Notes: generated by a model from the letters alone, not told the origin. Shown: positions 34,415-46,694, counted from the stretch's first letter. The stretch is 64,000 nt of DNA from Liolophura sinensis (GCF_032854445.1 NC_088306.1:15371386-15435385); one strand, 5' to 3'. Made by a program: numbers and translations.

Positions 34415-36420
34415 TTAAAAACAGTCCTTTGGAGAAAGTTAGTGGTTGGCTCGGTGTCGGCATAATGTGTCTGGTTGGGGTGTTGTGTGTACTACTTTCT
34501 CCATAGTGGGGGTTTCAAATATGGCAGACACTTATTATTAGTTGTACCTTTATATGTAATTTTCAGCATGGTTTCAGGAAGTTGTAAAATGCTTATTTCC
34601 AGGGGTTTTCTTAATGGAAAAATCTTGATTAAAAAAATGTGTGTACCTAAAAAATTTTGTGCTTATTAAAAAATTAAATTGCGAAAAGCTCAGCTTTCTC
34701 AATGTGATTTGTAACAGAAGAAAATCAAGTTGTAACCTCCGATCGCAAAATTCCCTCAACTGAATTGTTTTAGTGTTTTCGTGAGAACAATTGGTTAGCA
34801 GTATCCCTGGCATTGACACCAATTTGGCCTCTTTCTACCATTGATGGATAACCTTTTTCTCTCTTTATTCCTCAGATGTTGATTCTAGTTTGTTGTGATC
34901 TAGTATCAATTTTCACCAGGTTTTGGGGAAGAAACTCCTCTCAGTCTGTGAACGGCAATAAATGACTTCAGAAACTTGATTTGCAAGTTACCATCAAGGA
35001 CATTAGGATTTTGTTCCATGTTAATGAGCTGAAGTTATTGTCCAAAGTGGGACATACAAGATGGCTTTAATCTCATTGGCAGCTAAACAAAAGGACAATA
35101 CCATCTAGTCACAAGATTTCTGATTGGTTACATTTCTGGCCTGAAATGGTACGTTAGTTTTGAATGGCCATTACTTTTGGAAACAACCAATCTGGTAGTG
35201 TGTGCAAAATATTGCAACAGCATTGCTGATTGGCTGTCTTGCAAAAAATTGTAGCAGCCTAGAGGATTTGCTTTTGGCTGACATGGCCCACACCAGTTTA
35301 ACAGTGTTGTCCAGTGATGGAGGAAAAGTCATGATCTGGTAGACAGTTTGGATGAAATTCAGTCATGAGGAGGAGTGATGAACAAACACCACAAAATGGT
35401 ATCGGAACAAGAATGCTGCATGGCCAGACCCTGAGGATTTGGAGAAGACTTCCACCAAAGCTAAATGTTTGGTGACAGTGATGTGTTTTAAGCATTTGCC
35501 AACAAACAGCACAATACTGTGAGACTTACTTTCCACACATTGTTTATAAATTATAGGTTATAGTGTGTTCACAGAGCAGTTTGTGATGCTCCAGGCATAA
35601 CTTCAGACTGTCATTAACAGTTGTGCACATCATGCCAGCTATGCTCTCTCGCATGTCTTGCCCAAAACAGTAAATTCCCATAATTTCTGATTTGAAACTT
35701 TAATTTTTGGTTTTTGACTGACACTAACTTTTACTAAATCCATTGTGTGGATTTTGTGTTCACTGAGAATGGAATTTCAGCTGTCAAGAAAATCAAAATT
35801 TTTAAAAATCATTTCATTTGAAAAGTAGTTCGTCATTTGTATTGCAGGGCAAGGGCTTTTAGCTTAAACTAAAAGGCAAAGACAACGCTGACGGGAAGCC
35901 TCTGTTAGATGAAAGACCACTTAACGCTGTCCAGAAAAAATATGAAATTTTTTTTTTTTTTGAGAATATTTTGAGCATAGTAAAATGGATTTCAGACTTG
36001 GAACCTGTGATGGGTTTCCTGTAACATAGAAGGTGACCAGTGACTTAAAATCGGGTTTTTGCCGCTCAGCACACATAGACTGTCAGATTTCATCATCCAA
36101 AATGCTTATTCATATATCTCCGAATGCATTTGTCGAATGTACCCTGAAACATGTATTTCAAGAAAAGAAAAAAATATTAATGATGTTGTAAGTGATACCA
36201 TACATGTCACTACGGACCACTGAAAAGTCTGCTGTTTTCATTTGGGTGAAAGCATTGTAAAGAAAATAAATCCAACCCTTTTCCTGGACAGTGTTTAACG
36301 GTCTTTCATTTGATTCAGCAGATAGCTGATCCATCTCCTTGTTAAGAAACAGCCCCGTGCATGTCAAACAGTGAAGTGTCTTTGTGACATGCTGACTGTG
36401 TTGCTTCTGGGCCAGACCCT

Positions 36421-36636
36421 GGGGTTACAAAGCGATCTTAGACATAAGTCAAAATTTCAGATCACTTTAAAATTGTTATATTCTTAGGTTAGAAGGTCAA
36501 AATATCGCTTGGTAAGATAAATTATGAGTAAGTTATTGTAAAACAAATCTCAGCTAAAATAACTGAAGGGAACATGCAAAGTTTAATGATTGAAAGTTTA
36601 ACGTAAGTCTAAGATCGCTGTGTGATCCCGAGGCCA
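36421..36636. mobile_element. MITE with about 30-bp imperfect terminal inverted repeats
   Basis: The left end gggttacaaagcgatcttag and the reversed right end gggatcacacagcgatctta share agcgatcttagac. The interior is AT-rich and has no ORF. Confidence 0.7.
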
Positions 36637-36647
36637 GGGGACACGTG

Positions 36648-36760
36648 CAAAACGCGATTGTAGACTAAGTGTATTGTAACTACCATGGGGACACATGTTC
36701 CAAGCAAATGTTGCCGTGGTAGTTACTGTCAACTTAGGCTAGGATGGCTTTGTACAAGAG
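36648..36760. mobile_element. Short palindromic MITE adjoining the previous one
   Basis: Left arm cgcgattgtagactaagtg with gtaactaccatgg; reversed right arm agccatcctagcctaagttg with gtaactaccacgg. The right-arm sequence recurs at 15880-15945 and 58420-58470. Confidence 0.6.
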
Positions 36761-37173
36761 GTACAAGAACCTAAAACATTGAAGGAACGAACATTAAATA
36801 GTCCATTACAGTAATGGATAACTGAAATATCCCTTTTTTATATACATATAATGTGTCGTTTATTCAAAACAAAATCTGACTGTATAGAATTCATTACCCG
36901 TTGGTAAGTGATATTGTTGGAACACTACATTTTATGTGTATACGTGTGAGGTATCATCTCGTAAGACGTCTTAGTTTTCGTACTTTCACTAAAGTATAAC
37001 TGATAAAAGTAATTACATGATTTGAACATTTGTCATGCATTACACATATTGTATTCATTTCTTTTATATCACATTGTCTTTTATGTTTTGCTCTTTTTTT
37101 TAATATTTTAATATAAATGAGAACACTGTTCAGAATTTAGAGCATGTGTTTATTTTCCTTTCTTACTGAAGTG

Positions 37174-37316
37174 TCCTCTCCGGCCGTACGTGGAAGATCG
37201 AAGCAACGTACGGGTGGTCGTATAGTTTTCCTCCCACCATAATGCTGACCACCGTCGTATAGGGGAAATATTCTCAAGTACGGCGTAAAACACCAATCAA
37301 ATATATAAATAAACAA
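37174..37316 (+). repeat. 5'-truncated SINE, sense
   Basis: It starts at tcctctccggccgtacgtgg and runs through the 3' body to an AAT-rich tail. It lacks both promoter boxes. Confidence 0.85.
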
Positions 37317-37504
37317 AAACTTTAAGTGAGACTACGCCACTGATAAGCCAGCGTACTTAACAGAAGGCAACACAGTGGAATGCCAGCTAGACTGTCAGTG
37401 ATGCAGGACAAGGGATACCGAGCTGGCGCAGAACATGAACTGACGGATTAGAAGGCCTGTGTTCTTTTTACGAAGAAAATTGTTTTCTTTCCTTTTTTTA
37501 TAAC

Positions 37505-37531
37505 ACCCCCTGCCCCCCCCCCCCCCCCCCC
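37505..37531. repeat. Poly-C tract
   Basis: An almost pure C run with one tg interruption. Further C runs lie at 40602-40617 and 40829-40849. Confidence 0.95.
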
Positions 37532-38529
37532 AATAGGCTGAGTGACGTATTATGTTATAGCGATTTTGTACCTCTGTGCGTCTCTCCGTCCGTCCGTATT
37601 CCCGTATTTGTGTCCGTGTCCAACAGTGTTCCTCCGAGAGTTTTCTTTTGTGGTGGATACATAGATACACAGAGGACGATGTGTCATGACTTCCATTTGT
37701 CCATTTTCGTGGTTGTCATGGTAACCCAGCAGCTGTTTTTCTTTAGATATACTATAGAAATGGTTTCGTGTCCTGGCTGCAACTTCAGCTGTGTTCAGCA
37801 TAAAGTTTTCTTGTTTTATAAAGAAATTTTGATATAAACATCGTCTCCTTTATCATACATGGCATTTTACATTACAGAAGAAACTATTTTAAGGTACGGT
37901 TAAGCGATCATGCATTTTATTAATATCCATTATAACGATATGCAGTGAGACGGTCGTTAAACATTGTGTTGAAATATGATTTGGTTTTGTCATAGTTTGT
38001 TAGGCAATAAAGCGGATTATTTCTCACACTGATATGCAAAGAAGTGAGGGCGACTGTATTAGTATTTTCGGATGCGAAATATGGAGTGGAGAGTCTTTAG
38101 GTAGTCTTGCAGGTAGTCTTAAGGGGTAAAAAAGATACAAGAAACGTTTGTAGATTTTTTTCTTAAGTTATCTCTGGACCACACCACCTTTTCACCGAGG
38201 GTACATGCTAAACACCAATCTTCTCATCAGTAAAGAAACCTTTCATATATCACATTGACTCCGTCATATATCGCGCTGACTCCGTTTTATATCACGATGA
38301 CTCCGTTTAATATCACACTGACTCCGGAGAAAAGGGATAAAGGCTTTTTATTGAATTCATAAAACTAAGATTGACCTGGTGTCTTCAAGCAACATTCACA
38401 ACTGGAAAAAAGAACTTGTCATCTTTTAAAATGGGATTGGGATTTTTTCTTATTTCTTTATATTTATAGGTATATAGGCGTTTCTTTTGACAACAAGCGC
38501 GAATAGTATTTAGAAAGACTACAACTGCA

Positions 38530-38985
38530 GCACCTTTTGAAAATAATTTTGTCGTCAGATTACAACAATATTCTGTCATATTCAGCACAACATCCTGTTA
38601 GTATAATATATTCTTTATGTTGAATTAATAAAATATATTAGCGCGCTAGCGCAGCGTAATGACTTGGGAGCCTCTCTCCAATGCGGTTGCTGTGAGTTCA
38701 AGTCCAGCTCCTCCTGGCTTCCTCTCCGCCCATACACGGGAAGGTCTGTCAGTAAACTACGGATGGTCGTGGGTTTCGTCTTGGCTCTGCCCGGTTTCCT
38801 CTCACTAAAATGCTGGCCACCGTCGTGTAACATCAATCATATAAATAAATAAATGAATAATAGAATATATGTGTGTTATATTTAACAGAATAATCTGCTG
38901 CAGTCGCAGAATACATTTTAGACTTATTCTAACAGCAGACTTTCTATTAACAATTAACAGATTAAATTTTTGAGTGCAGGTATCT
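38530..38985. mobile_element. Mariner-like MITE interrupted by a SINE
   Basis: The flanks of the SINE at 38641-38852 match the MITE at 40113-40391: tattctgtcatattcagca and catcctgttag on the left, cagaatacattttaga and agcagactttctattaa on the right. The left terminus is decayed, so the outer boundary is approximate. Confidence 0.6.
38641..38852 (+). repeat. SINE, sense, inserted into a MITE
   Basis: It starts at gcgcgctagcgcagcgtaat, lacks the first bases with the A box, keeps gagttcaagtccagctc, and ends in an (AAAT)n tail with part of the 3' body deleted. Confidence 0.85.
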
Positions 38986-38996
38986 ATGTACACTTA

Positions 38997-39559
38997 AATC
39001 CCGTCCAGGCTATCCATCATCGCTCGACGCATCAAGATTCAACTTGAAGTTGAGTCAAGATGTTGAACCGTGTTGAATGGTCTGGGCGGGTTTTTCAGCC
39101 TCGTTTAACACCACTCAACGTCATCCAACATTGTTGAATCGGAGATGCGCATGTGTATTTTTTATCAACGAGTGGAGTGAAAGTAGCCAATCAGCGGGCG
39201 TGTAGAAATAACGTGACCGTCTTAAGGCACGTGAACTGGGCAAAATGCAGCACCAAAAATGAAAGAGATGAACTGGTCTCATGATGAGACAGGTGTACGA
39301 AAAATACCCTTGCCTGTACAAAACTCTCTTAAACCCAAGACACGATTCTCCCGACTGCTAGTCATTGTGTCTCATGCATTGTCTCAAAGATGGAAATTTG
39401 GTAACAAAAAAATTACAGCCCAACACGACTCAACACACGACAACAGTGTTGGACAATGTTGACCTATTTGATTCGTAGTGTGGACGGGAGCTTCAACTTG
39501 CTGTGGACTCTTGTTGAGTCAACAAAAGTTGAGTGATGTTGGATAGTCTGAACGGGGCT
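38997..39559. mobile_element. Harbinger/PIF-like non-autonomous element with TTA target duplication
   Basis: The left end aatcccgtccaggctatcca and the reversed right end agccccgttcagactatcca form terminal inverted repeats. The element is flanked by TTA at 38994-38996 and 39560-39562, the 3-bp TWA duplication typical of PIF/Harbinger. A plus-strand stretch near 39280-39350 reads VYEKYPCLYKTLLNPRH, weakly like a MADF domain, which Harbinger elements carry. No transposase remains. Confidence 0.6.
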
Positions 39560-40112
39560 TTAGAAATGTGCTGGCTATTTATCAGCGACTATTGCTTCTA
39601 TGGCCGTGAAACTTTAACGGACGCTTCAACCAAGTTTTATACATCTGACAGGATTTTCTGAAATTCGCACTTTCTTATCGTACCTCTCTGGGTCCGATTT
39701 CCCCCCGTTTTTCCACGTTCGACATGTCTTTTTTTATTCAAATCAATTTTTTTATTCAAATCAATTCAGAACGTATATTTAAATCGACGCTGTGATTAAC
39801 AATGGATAATTCTTGGGTCTTGCTTTGCCATAAGTTCGAAAATAAAAATTGTGGACAAAGGTTTCCACTTTTCAATTCAAGAGGTGTATTACTGTTTAAA
39901 ATAAGAGTTTTAAATGTCAGTTTTGACATTCTACAAACTAGATAGCTCCCTGAACATTATAGGACAGATTCATGTTGGAGGTGGCATGAACCTGTACCGT
40001 GCGCTACGTACGTACGTACACTCAAAATATTAATCTGTTATTTTTAGAAAGCTGGTTACCCGTTTTAATGCCATCATTAAATATATGGAAAGTTACTGTT
40101 TACCCTACTATA

Positions 40113-40391
40113 CTGCATGGGTGGTACTCTCAGAAAGCTAAACTGTTATATTTAACAGAAGGTCTGTTAATTGTTCGAGTGATTCTAGAGTGTATTCTGT
40201 AATTATAACGTAATTATGTCATATTCAACAGAATATCCTGTTAGCCTAATACAATGTTTCTGTAGAAGTGAAGGAATATGTGTGTTTCATTTAACATGAT
40301 AAATACAGCAGAATACGTTATAGAATCACTCAGACAGTAGACTTTCTGTTAAATTTAGCAAATTATTTCTTTGAGAGTACCACCTATGCAG
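40113..40391. mobile_element. Mariner-type MITE with long inverted repeats and TA duplication
   Basis: The ends ctgcatgggtggtactctca and the reverse ctgcataggtggtactctca are flanked by TA on both sides (40111-40112, 40392-40393). Similarity between the arms extends for about 90 bases, leaving a short centre. TA duplication is the mark of Tc1/mariner-type transposition. Confidence 0.75.
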
Positions 40392-40601
40392 TAGAAGTCA
40401 ATGAACTTCCATATGTTCATATATTGTTTGCTGTATATTTCATATGCATATCTTCTTGTCAATGGTCGGTCATTTTCGGAAATGGCGTCAAGGGTGAACG
40501 TAAGAGCTTGGCGCCCCCAATTCAGGATCTTCATCCGCGGATCTGGTTTGATAGCTTAATATCCGGAATGACAAGTGATGTCTCCTAAATGCTGCAGTTA
40601 A

Positions 40602-40849
40602 CCCCCCCCCCCCCCCCAAACACACACACCCACACCTCACCCCGACCCCAACTCACCCCCACACTTCCTGCAAGACAAGGCTGTGATTTTTTTTTATACT
40701 TTTGTGTGACACACCATGTTATCGTTTCGTTCCATCGTATCCTCGATCTTTGATAACTATTCGTTATCATCTTGGTAATTTATTTCTAGTTCTATGTTGT
40801 ATGTCAAGCTAATAGCCCTACTCACACGCCCCCCCCCCCCCCCCCCCCC
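40602..40849. repeat. Two poly-C tracts with CA/CCCCA-rich sequence
   Basis: C runs lie at 40602-40617 and 40829-40849. The first is followed by CACACA and CACCCC-rich sequence to 40670. No gene was seen. Confidence 0.9.
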
Positions 40850-41339
40850 GTCTCGAAAACTCCTCCCTCCCCTCTGCTCAGTCTTATCACACAGAACTGC
40901 TATGATTAAGAATAAACTCAGATGAATCGAATATAAGTAGAAAATTGCACATTTATTATGTTATAATGGGCTAAAAAGTAATAAGCAATAAACAGTGGCA
41001 TGTGGCGTAAAAGCAATTTTTAAGGGTACTAAAGCAGATACAAAATAGGCAAATGAAATTTCCGCATATTTTACCTCCGGTACTTTTTACACATATTTAT
41101 TTACCTGCCCTTTTTCATCAAAGGAACCCCTGTGCCGTGCTGTGCCGCACTACCCCCACTGGCATGACTGGGCCCTGTATGACTGGGCCCTGTTACATAC
41201 ACCACGCATGCGCAGACTCCCATGAAATTATGTAAATATATAAATACCTATAATACAAAATGTCCAAACTATATACAATTGTAACAAGTATCGTATTAAT
41301 AGTGTAATATTTTCAGTATGTTAGGAATGTATAAATGTT

Positions 41340-41810
41340 ATTGCACACATGGCAGGACTGCTTTTGCTGTGGCACATATAATGGCTGCACCATTCATATA
41401 ACTCATAATTGCTGTAGTACAAACATGACATAATTGCCGTAGCATATATGACACATAATTGCTGTAGCACAAACATTACATAATTGTTATTGCACATATG
41501 ACGTAATTGCTGCAGCACAAACATGACATAATTGCTATAGCACACATATGACATATAATTACTGTAGCACAAACATGACACATAATCACTGCAGCACAAA
41601 CATGACACATAATCACTGTAGCACAAACATGACAAGGGCTGTAGAACATGTGACAAATAACTGCTGTAGCACTAACATGACATGTTTGCTGTCGCCCACA
41701 TATGGCACACAATTGCTATAGCACAAACATTACATAATTACTATAGCACATATATGACACATAATTACTGTAGCAGAATCATGACAAGTACTGTAGCACA
41801 AATTACTGAC
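41340..41810. repeat. About 27-bp degenerate minisatellite
   Basis: Imperfect units combine acataattgctgtagcac and aaacatgac in about 17 copies. The minus-strand frames with CATVIMCHV repeats follow from the 27-base period and are unlikely to be a protein. Confidence 0.85.
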
Positions 41811-41932
41811 TTTCTCACATGTAACATAGATAATGATAGAAGATAAGTTGTTTACGCGAAAAAAAAACCCGCAAAGAGAGATAGCGGGGAAATGTACAAA
41901 TCCCGTGCGTACAACATACATACATACATACA

Positions 41933-41933
<1 letters not shown>

Positions 41934-41991
<58 letters not shown>
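41934..41991. repeat. (CA)n microsatellite
   Basis: About 29 uninterrupted CA dinucleotides preceded by (ATAC)n. The Cys-Val and Thr-His frames across it are artefacts. Confidence 0.99.
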
Positions 41992-41993
<2 letters not shown>

Positions 41994-42114
41994 TCTGTAT
42001 GTACCACACTTCTGTTAACACAAATGGCGCAAAACACTTTCACAAAAATTAACTGCAAAATAGGCGCTGCACACGGCAGAGCTTGCAGGACATCTCTACG
42101 CTTCTCATACCTGA

Positions 42115-42116
<2 letters not shown>

Positions 42117-42143
<27 letters not shown>
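42117..42143. repeat. (TA)n microsatellite
   Basis: Pure TA repeat, about 13 units. Confidence 0.98.
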
Positions 42144-42148
<5 letters not shown>

Positions 42149-43751
42149 ACCAAACAATCCTTTTAACAGAAAAGCGCATACAGTAAGATGCCCAAATGAC
42201 GCTATAACAATATATAATTTATATTATCTAATTTCACTCAAGATTGCATCTTGATAGTAAATCAGCAGAGGCACATCAATTTCATATGATATTGTCATGC
42301 AAATCTTGGTATTTACCACAAAGTACCTTTAGCTCTTGGTACAATTGCATTATACCCCCAAGATCTTTGTTTTTCAAAAACAGAAAACAAAATATACCTA
42401 CAAAAGTTATATAGCACTTTTGTAATGCTTCTGACAGGATAATTCGCTCTCAGTTCACAATATTTACATGTATAGCTTCTGCCTGAGGAATATCAGTGGA
42501 GAAATGGCGGCAAACTCTACTGGATCTTAAATTTTGCTGGAAGAGAGAATGTAACAGGGGGACACGTATTTGATTATCTGACACTCCGCGGCATTACATC
42601 AAATAACGCAGTCCAGGCGATATATCCCGTCGGTCTTCAGAATGAATAGTTTGCTGATAGCATTGGCTTGCCATGGAAATAATTGGCTAACAAGTCGCTG
42701 ATGGCATAGCAAGTGGAAATATCACATTATTAGGCATGCATAACAATAATTTACATGTCCATTAACACGACTCATATATTTATACACGTATTTAACGACT
42801 TCGTACGTGAGGTTCGCCTTTTGATGATTGGGAACGTTTGAACGCGTCTTGTTCAACTTTTTATTTTAATTTGCTTTTTCATGTTGCCTGTTTGGTTTAT
42901 CTTATTTTCTAGGAAGAACCTGTCCTTCGTATTTTTTCTTTTTATGGACAATGACGAGTAGTATCCGTGGTGTTGAAACAGTGTCGGTTTTCTCACGATT
43001 CTTCCTGACTGCAACATCAACTTATTGAAATGTAAATAGGTGACATCATTAGGTTGTTCGTTGTAAAACAACATCAACATTTTGGCAAGTTTTTCAAGAT
43101 CGTAAGAATGGAATAGCTTGCAATGAATCCGAGTTCACTGAACTCCAGGCAGATAAACCTTTTATGATTCCTCACGAAGTCCTCCATCATTCCGATGTAA
43201 TTAGAACGGTGGTTACATCGTCTTCCAGCTGCAAATAATAATCTGCCACGTCACGACTGTACAACATTAAGTACGCGAAATCGTAATTCTGCTTGGAACG
43301 CCATTTACTCTCTGCACCGGGTGGTTGTAGGTAAGTTTGAGATTGTCCAGATCTGGGTAAAAATCTCTCGGAGCTTGAATGGTTCTCATGAGACCCGACT
43401 GGAAGTGGTTTTCGTATCGCTGTACAAGAGCTTTGGAAAGTTTTTGCCTGGAAGACTCCGCGAAATCCGCCAGTAGAATGACGAAAGCGACCTGTTCCAC
43501 TTGCGTGGCGTTGGCATTGGCCAGCAGCGAGTCAATGGTGTTAAAGATGTAGGTTGCATTCTCCTGTCGCTCGATGGAGGAAATAGCGAACGTGAACTTC
43601 ACTGTACAAAGACAGGAAAAAGGGTACGCTGTAATCTTGAGTTATTGGGAGGAAAATCCAAATGGACAGAATTGTTACACACAACATAATTATGACGTGT
43701 ATTAATCATATCCAAAAATGAACTGTTTACATCACTGTTTTTTTTTTCAAA

Positions 43752-43802
43752 TTTATTTAATTCAATGGTGTTTTAATGTCGCACTCAAGAATTTTTCACT
43801 TA
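43752..43802 (-). repeat. SINE tail fragment, antisense
   Basis: Only the tail and the ggtgtttta / gcactcaagaatttttcac part of the main SINE family remain, within intron 2 of the MGAT4-like gene. Confidence 0.65.
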
Positions 43803-43817
43803 ACACTTAAAAATAAT

Positions 43818-44150
43818 TTTTGTAGGGTTGGTATTTGGGACCACCTTTTGGTATGCATTTTCTAGGCGTAATAAAGTCATAAATGAGAATGTAACACACC
43901 CTTAATAAATATATTCAAGCCACAACCCGGCCTTTTCAGCTTAAAATGTGTTCAATTTTGAATTTGGATTTTGATTTTTTAATATATGAATTAGTATTAT
44001 CATTATTCAACTGAAATGCATAGGTTTTCTATAAGACAAATTTACATTCAAACAAATTGATTAGACATGCATCAAATTTATTAAAAGCATTATTATGCAA
44101 AGACGATATATACCAAGAAGTAGTCCCAAATACCCACCATGCAAAATATT
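43818..44150. mobile_element. Inverted-repeat element in intron 2 of the MGAT4-like gene
   Basis: Left arm gggttggtatttgggaccac followed by cttttggtatgcattttct; reversed right arm ggtgggtatttgggactact followed by tcttggtata. The centre is AT-rich without an ORF. Termini and target duplication were not resolved. Confidence 0.5.
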
Positions 44151-44764
44151 TTCAACTATACCCTTTTCCTCTCAATGGCAAAAAAATCGAAAAAAGACCA
44201 TATTTGCAAATAAGTTTTCACCATCCTTCATCTAATTTTGGAAAAATATACATGTTTTATTCTCCTTTAATATATAAGTGACGGCAGCACGCTTTGCAGC
44301 GAGAGTTCAGTACCAAGGCTGAGATCAGGCTAACACCTAAGACGTGTGCTCTATAGCAAGTGATCTTAGTGAGTACCTCTAACTCGACGTGACCCGCTAT
44401 GCTGCGCAGTTTATAGATTTATTTAATGTTTATCTTCAAACGCAAGAACTCACCAAGACTGAGCAATTCTGCATAGCGTTTCTACATCTCCCTATTTTAC
44501 TGACCTTTGTTTGGCCTCACCTTTCCCGCCACAAGAGCGTTTTCGAACAGATTCGGTGGAATTTCAAAGAGCTTGGGCAAGGACTCTTGTTGTGGCCGAC
44601 TTTTGTTATCATGCATACGCAGCCTGTCTTCATTTCTTTCTCTTAGCACGATCCTGGTGCCGGCATCTGAAACAAAAATGTATTTATTTATTTACTGAGA
44701 CGATAGCAACCATAATTTAATGCATCACTGCTCATGGTATCTTTAATGGAGAAGACAACCTAGA

Positions 44765-45290
44765 CTGGACACGTCCCCATTACTAGACACAACCATCTTA
44801 CTGCGCAGGGTACCCTTACTGAACAAGAATCCTTACTGGCCACGGCACCCTTACGAGACACGGATCCCTTCCTGGGTACGGAACCGTTACTGCACATTGG
44901 AACCCTTGCTGCACACAACATCTTTACTGCACATGGCACTCTTACAGGACACGACACCCCTACTGGATAAGGTTTCCTTACCGTGCATGGCACCATTACT
45001 GAGCAACAATCCCTTACTGGGTACGGCACCCTTAGTGGGCATGGCACCCTTGTTGCACACCACAACCTTACTGCACACGGCACCATTACGGGACACGCAT
45101 CCTAACGGAGTACGGCACCCTTAAGACACGTGAAACCCCTAGTGTATAAGGGCCCCTTTTACTGCACACGGCACTCTGACTCAGCACGGTGCACTTATTG
45201 CACTCGGCCCACTGTCTCGGCACGGTACACTTACTACACACGGCATTCTGACTCGGCACGGTACACATACTGGAGACGACACCTTTAATG
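44765..45290. repeat. 18-bp degenerate minisatellite
   Basis: Roughly 29 copies of a unit near ccttactgcacacggcac, diverged throughout. The period keeps frames open on both strands (for example 44760-45086 minus, 44897-45124 plus). It lies in intron 1 of the MGAT4-like gene, about 100 bases upstream of exon 2. Confidence 0.85.
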
Positions 45291-46477
45291 GACAAAGCTA
45301 CCTTGATGGGCGTGCTCATGCATTTAAAAAGATTAGGGCACAGAGAGCAAAAGACGACATTACCGAGAATTAACATTCCCTATGATGGTAAAAAGTTATG
45401 CTTGACTTGATGTCTAGATAATGCGAAGTAGAGCTTAAAATCTGCATTTTCCATCAGAATGAGGATTGTACCTGTTGAGGGTTATTCCCTTTGGACCCAG
45501 TAACGATCTTAGAACTTCAGCTATATTGCTATGGGCCGTGGTGCAATTGAAGCATTGACCCGAACAGTTAGTATAAAACCCTTAGTAAGATGAACATCCA
45601 GGTTGCAATACTTCACCGGTTAGGAGTGACCATTTGCTAAGCTTCAGCCTGTGGTCGCTGCTCGGGTTTTACTGCTTATGCTGTAGTCTTTTATGCTGCA
45701 ATCCCGCATCAGCCATTTTGACTAATTCTAGACTGGAGACATCTAATAAATTACGATTGATATCACTCTATTTATTGCTTAATTCTGATTAAGTCATGGT
45801 GCTAGGGGGCGTTTAATTTGCTACTACCGAAGCATGAACAATTAGAATAAAAACGTAAGAAAGGTAAGCTGTCAGGTTGCCCTATTTCACCCGTTACGTG
45901 TAATCCTTTACCAATCATCATACTGTCGTCGCTTCCATAGTTTTACTCTCCATGGTGTATCTGTTCGTCGAAACAGACATGTGTATATCAGCCGTCAACT
46001 AAAATAGATGTTTCAGGGTCAATAATCGCAAACCAATCCACTAAACGACGTATAACACAAACCACCAAAGAACTAAGAAAGTATATGAAGTTCGAAAATA
46101 TGGTGGAATCACGCAAAGAGAAGCAGTCAACAGTTTTCAATGATGTTGGAAAGACGCGAGGTATGTTCTATACGAGTGAAATCAGTATTCAAGTCGTGTA
46201 CCATGCTAGAATATAAGTTGTCAATAATAAAATATGAATAAGTTGGGTTTTGAACTGTTCAAAAATCCAACGCGGCGATCTAATTGGAAACGATGAATAC
46301 ATATCCCCTAGCTGCAGGTTAAGCGAAGATAGCCACAATCATGAAGCAGAGTGCCAGGGATTCTGGACGCTCGGTCCATATGTACTTAAAAGATAATTAT
46401 ACTCATTGTAAAACTTTAAAAAGTTAGAGTGAAGGCGTTCGATGGAATAATCTTGTTACAGTAGTTTTTATTTATTG
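45291..46477. other. Intronic stretch with a diverged internal duplication
   Basis: 45535-45780 and 45820-45960 share acc(c)gaa(c/g)a...aattag(a/t)ataaaa and caggttgc...ttcacc. No exon was recognised. A phrase near 45995 (gccgtcaactaaaatagatg) resembles 62567 (gccgtcaaccaaaatggacg). Confidence 0.35.
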
Positions 46478-46505
46478 GCGGGGGGGGGGGGGGGGCGGGG
46501 GGGGG
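46478..46505. repeat. Poly-G tract
   Basis: An almost pure G run with a single c interruption. It may be a site of assembly error and of G-quadruplex formation. Confidence 0.95.
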
Positions 46506-46694
46506 AGCAGTAATAACTTGTGATGTTGATTGTGATGTTGATAGTCACATATCACATAGGATTTAACAAAAACAACAAGGTGAGGTATGTGCCACGCCAT
46601 ATGTAGGTGAGGTATATACTACATCTTGTGCAGGAACCTTCGGTACATTGCTGTCCAAGTAGCCTAAGGATAATTTATAATGAGATATGTACCA

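Larger units (their letters stand above)
34415..37170. other. Intergenic stretch with inverted-repeat elements, no gene seen
   Basis: No exon signature was recognised. Three palindromic elements occur. One spans 35907-36312, with arms gatgaaagaccacttaacg and the reverse of acggtctttcatttgattc. The others are listed at 36421-36636 and 36648-36760. Confidence 0.45.

Noticed and set aside
38664-38852. Small ORFs at 38615-38852 and similar ones at 406-591, 18428-18730, 27452-27751 and 46736-46933
   Set aside because: All are translations of the SINE body.
41852-42157. ORFs rich in Val-Cys or Thr-His
   Set aside because: Products of the (CA)n and (ATAC)n microsatellite.
43309-43601. Splice donor at AGA|GTAAAT ending the MGAT4-like exon
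   Set aside because: Conserved GT54 sequence continues at once in another frame, with no room for an intron. A missing base explains it better.
43267-43602. Independent 111-residue ORF starting MKFTFAISS
   Set aside because: The apparent Met is created at the splice acceptor. The sequence is the middle of the MGAT4-like exon, and its end after NHPVQR is a frameshift product.
44760-45376. ORFs with VPCAVR-type repeats
   Set aside because: They follow the 18-bp minisatellite and are open on both strands.
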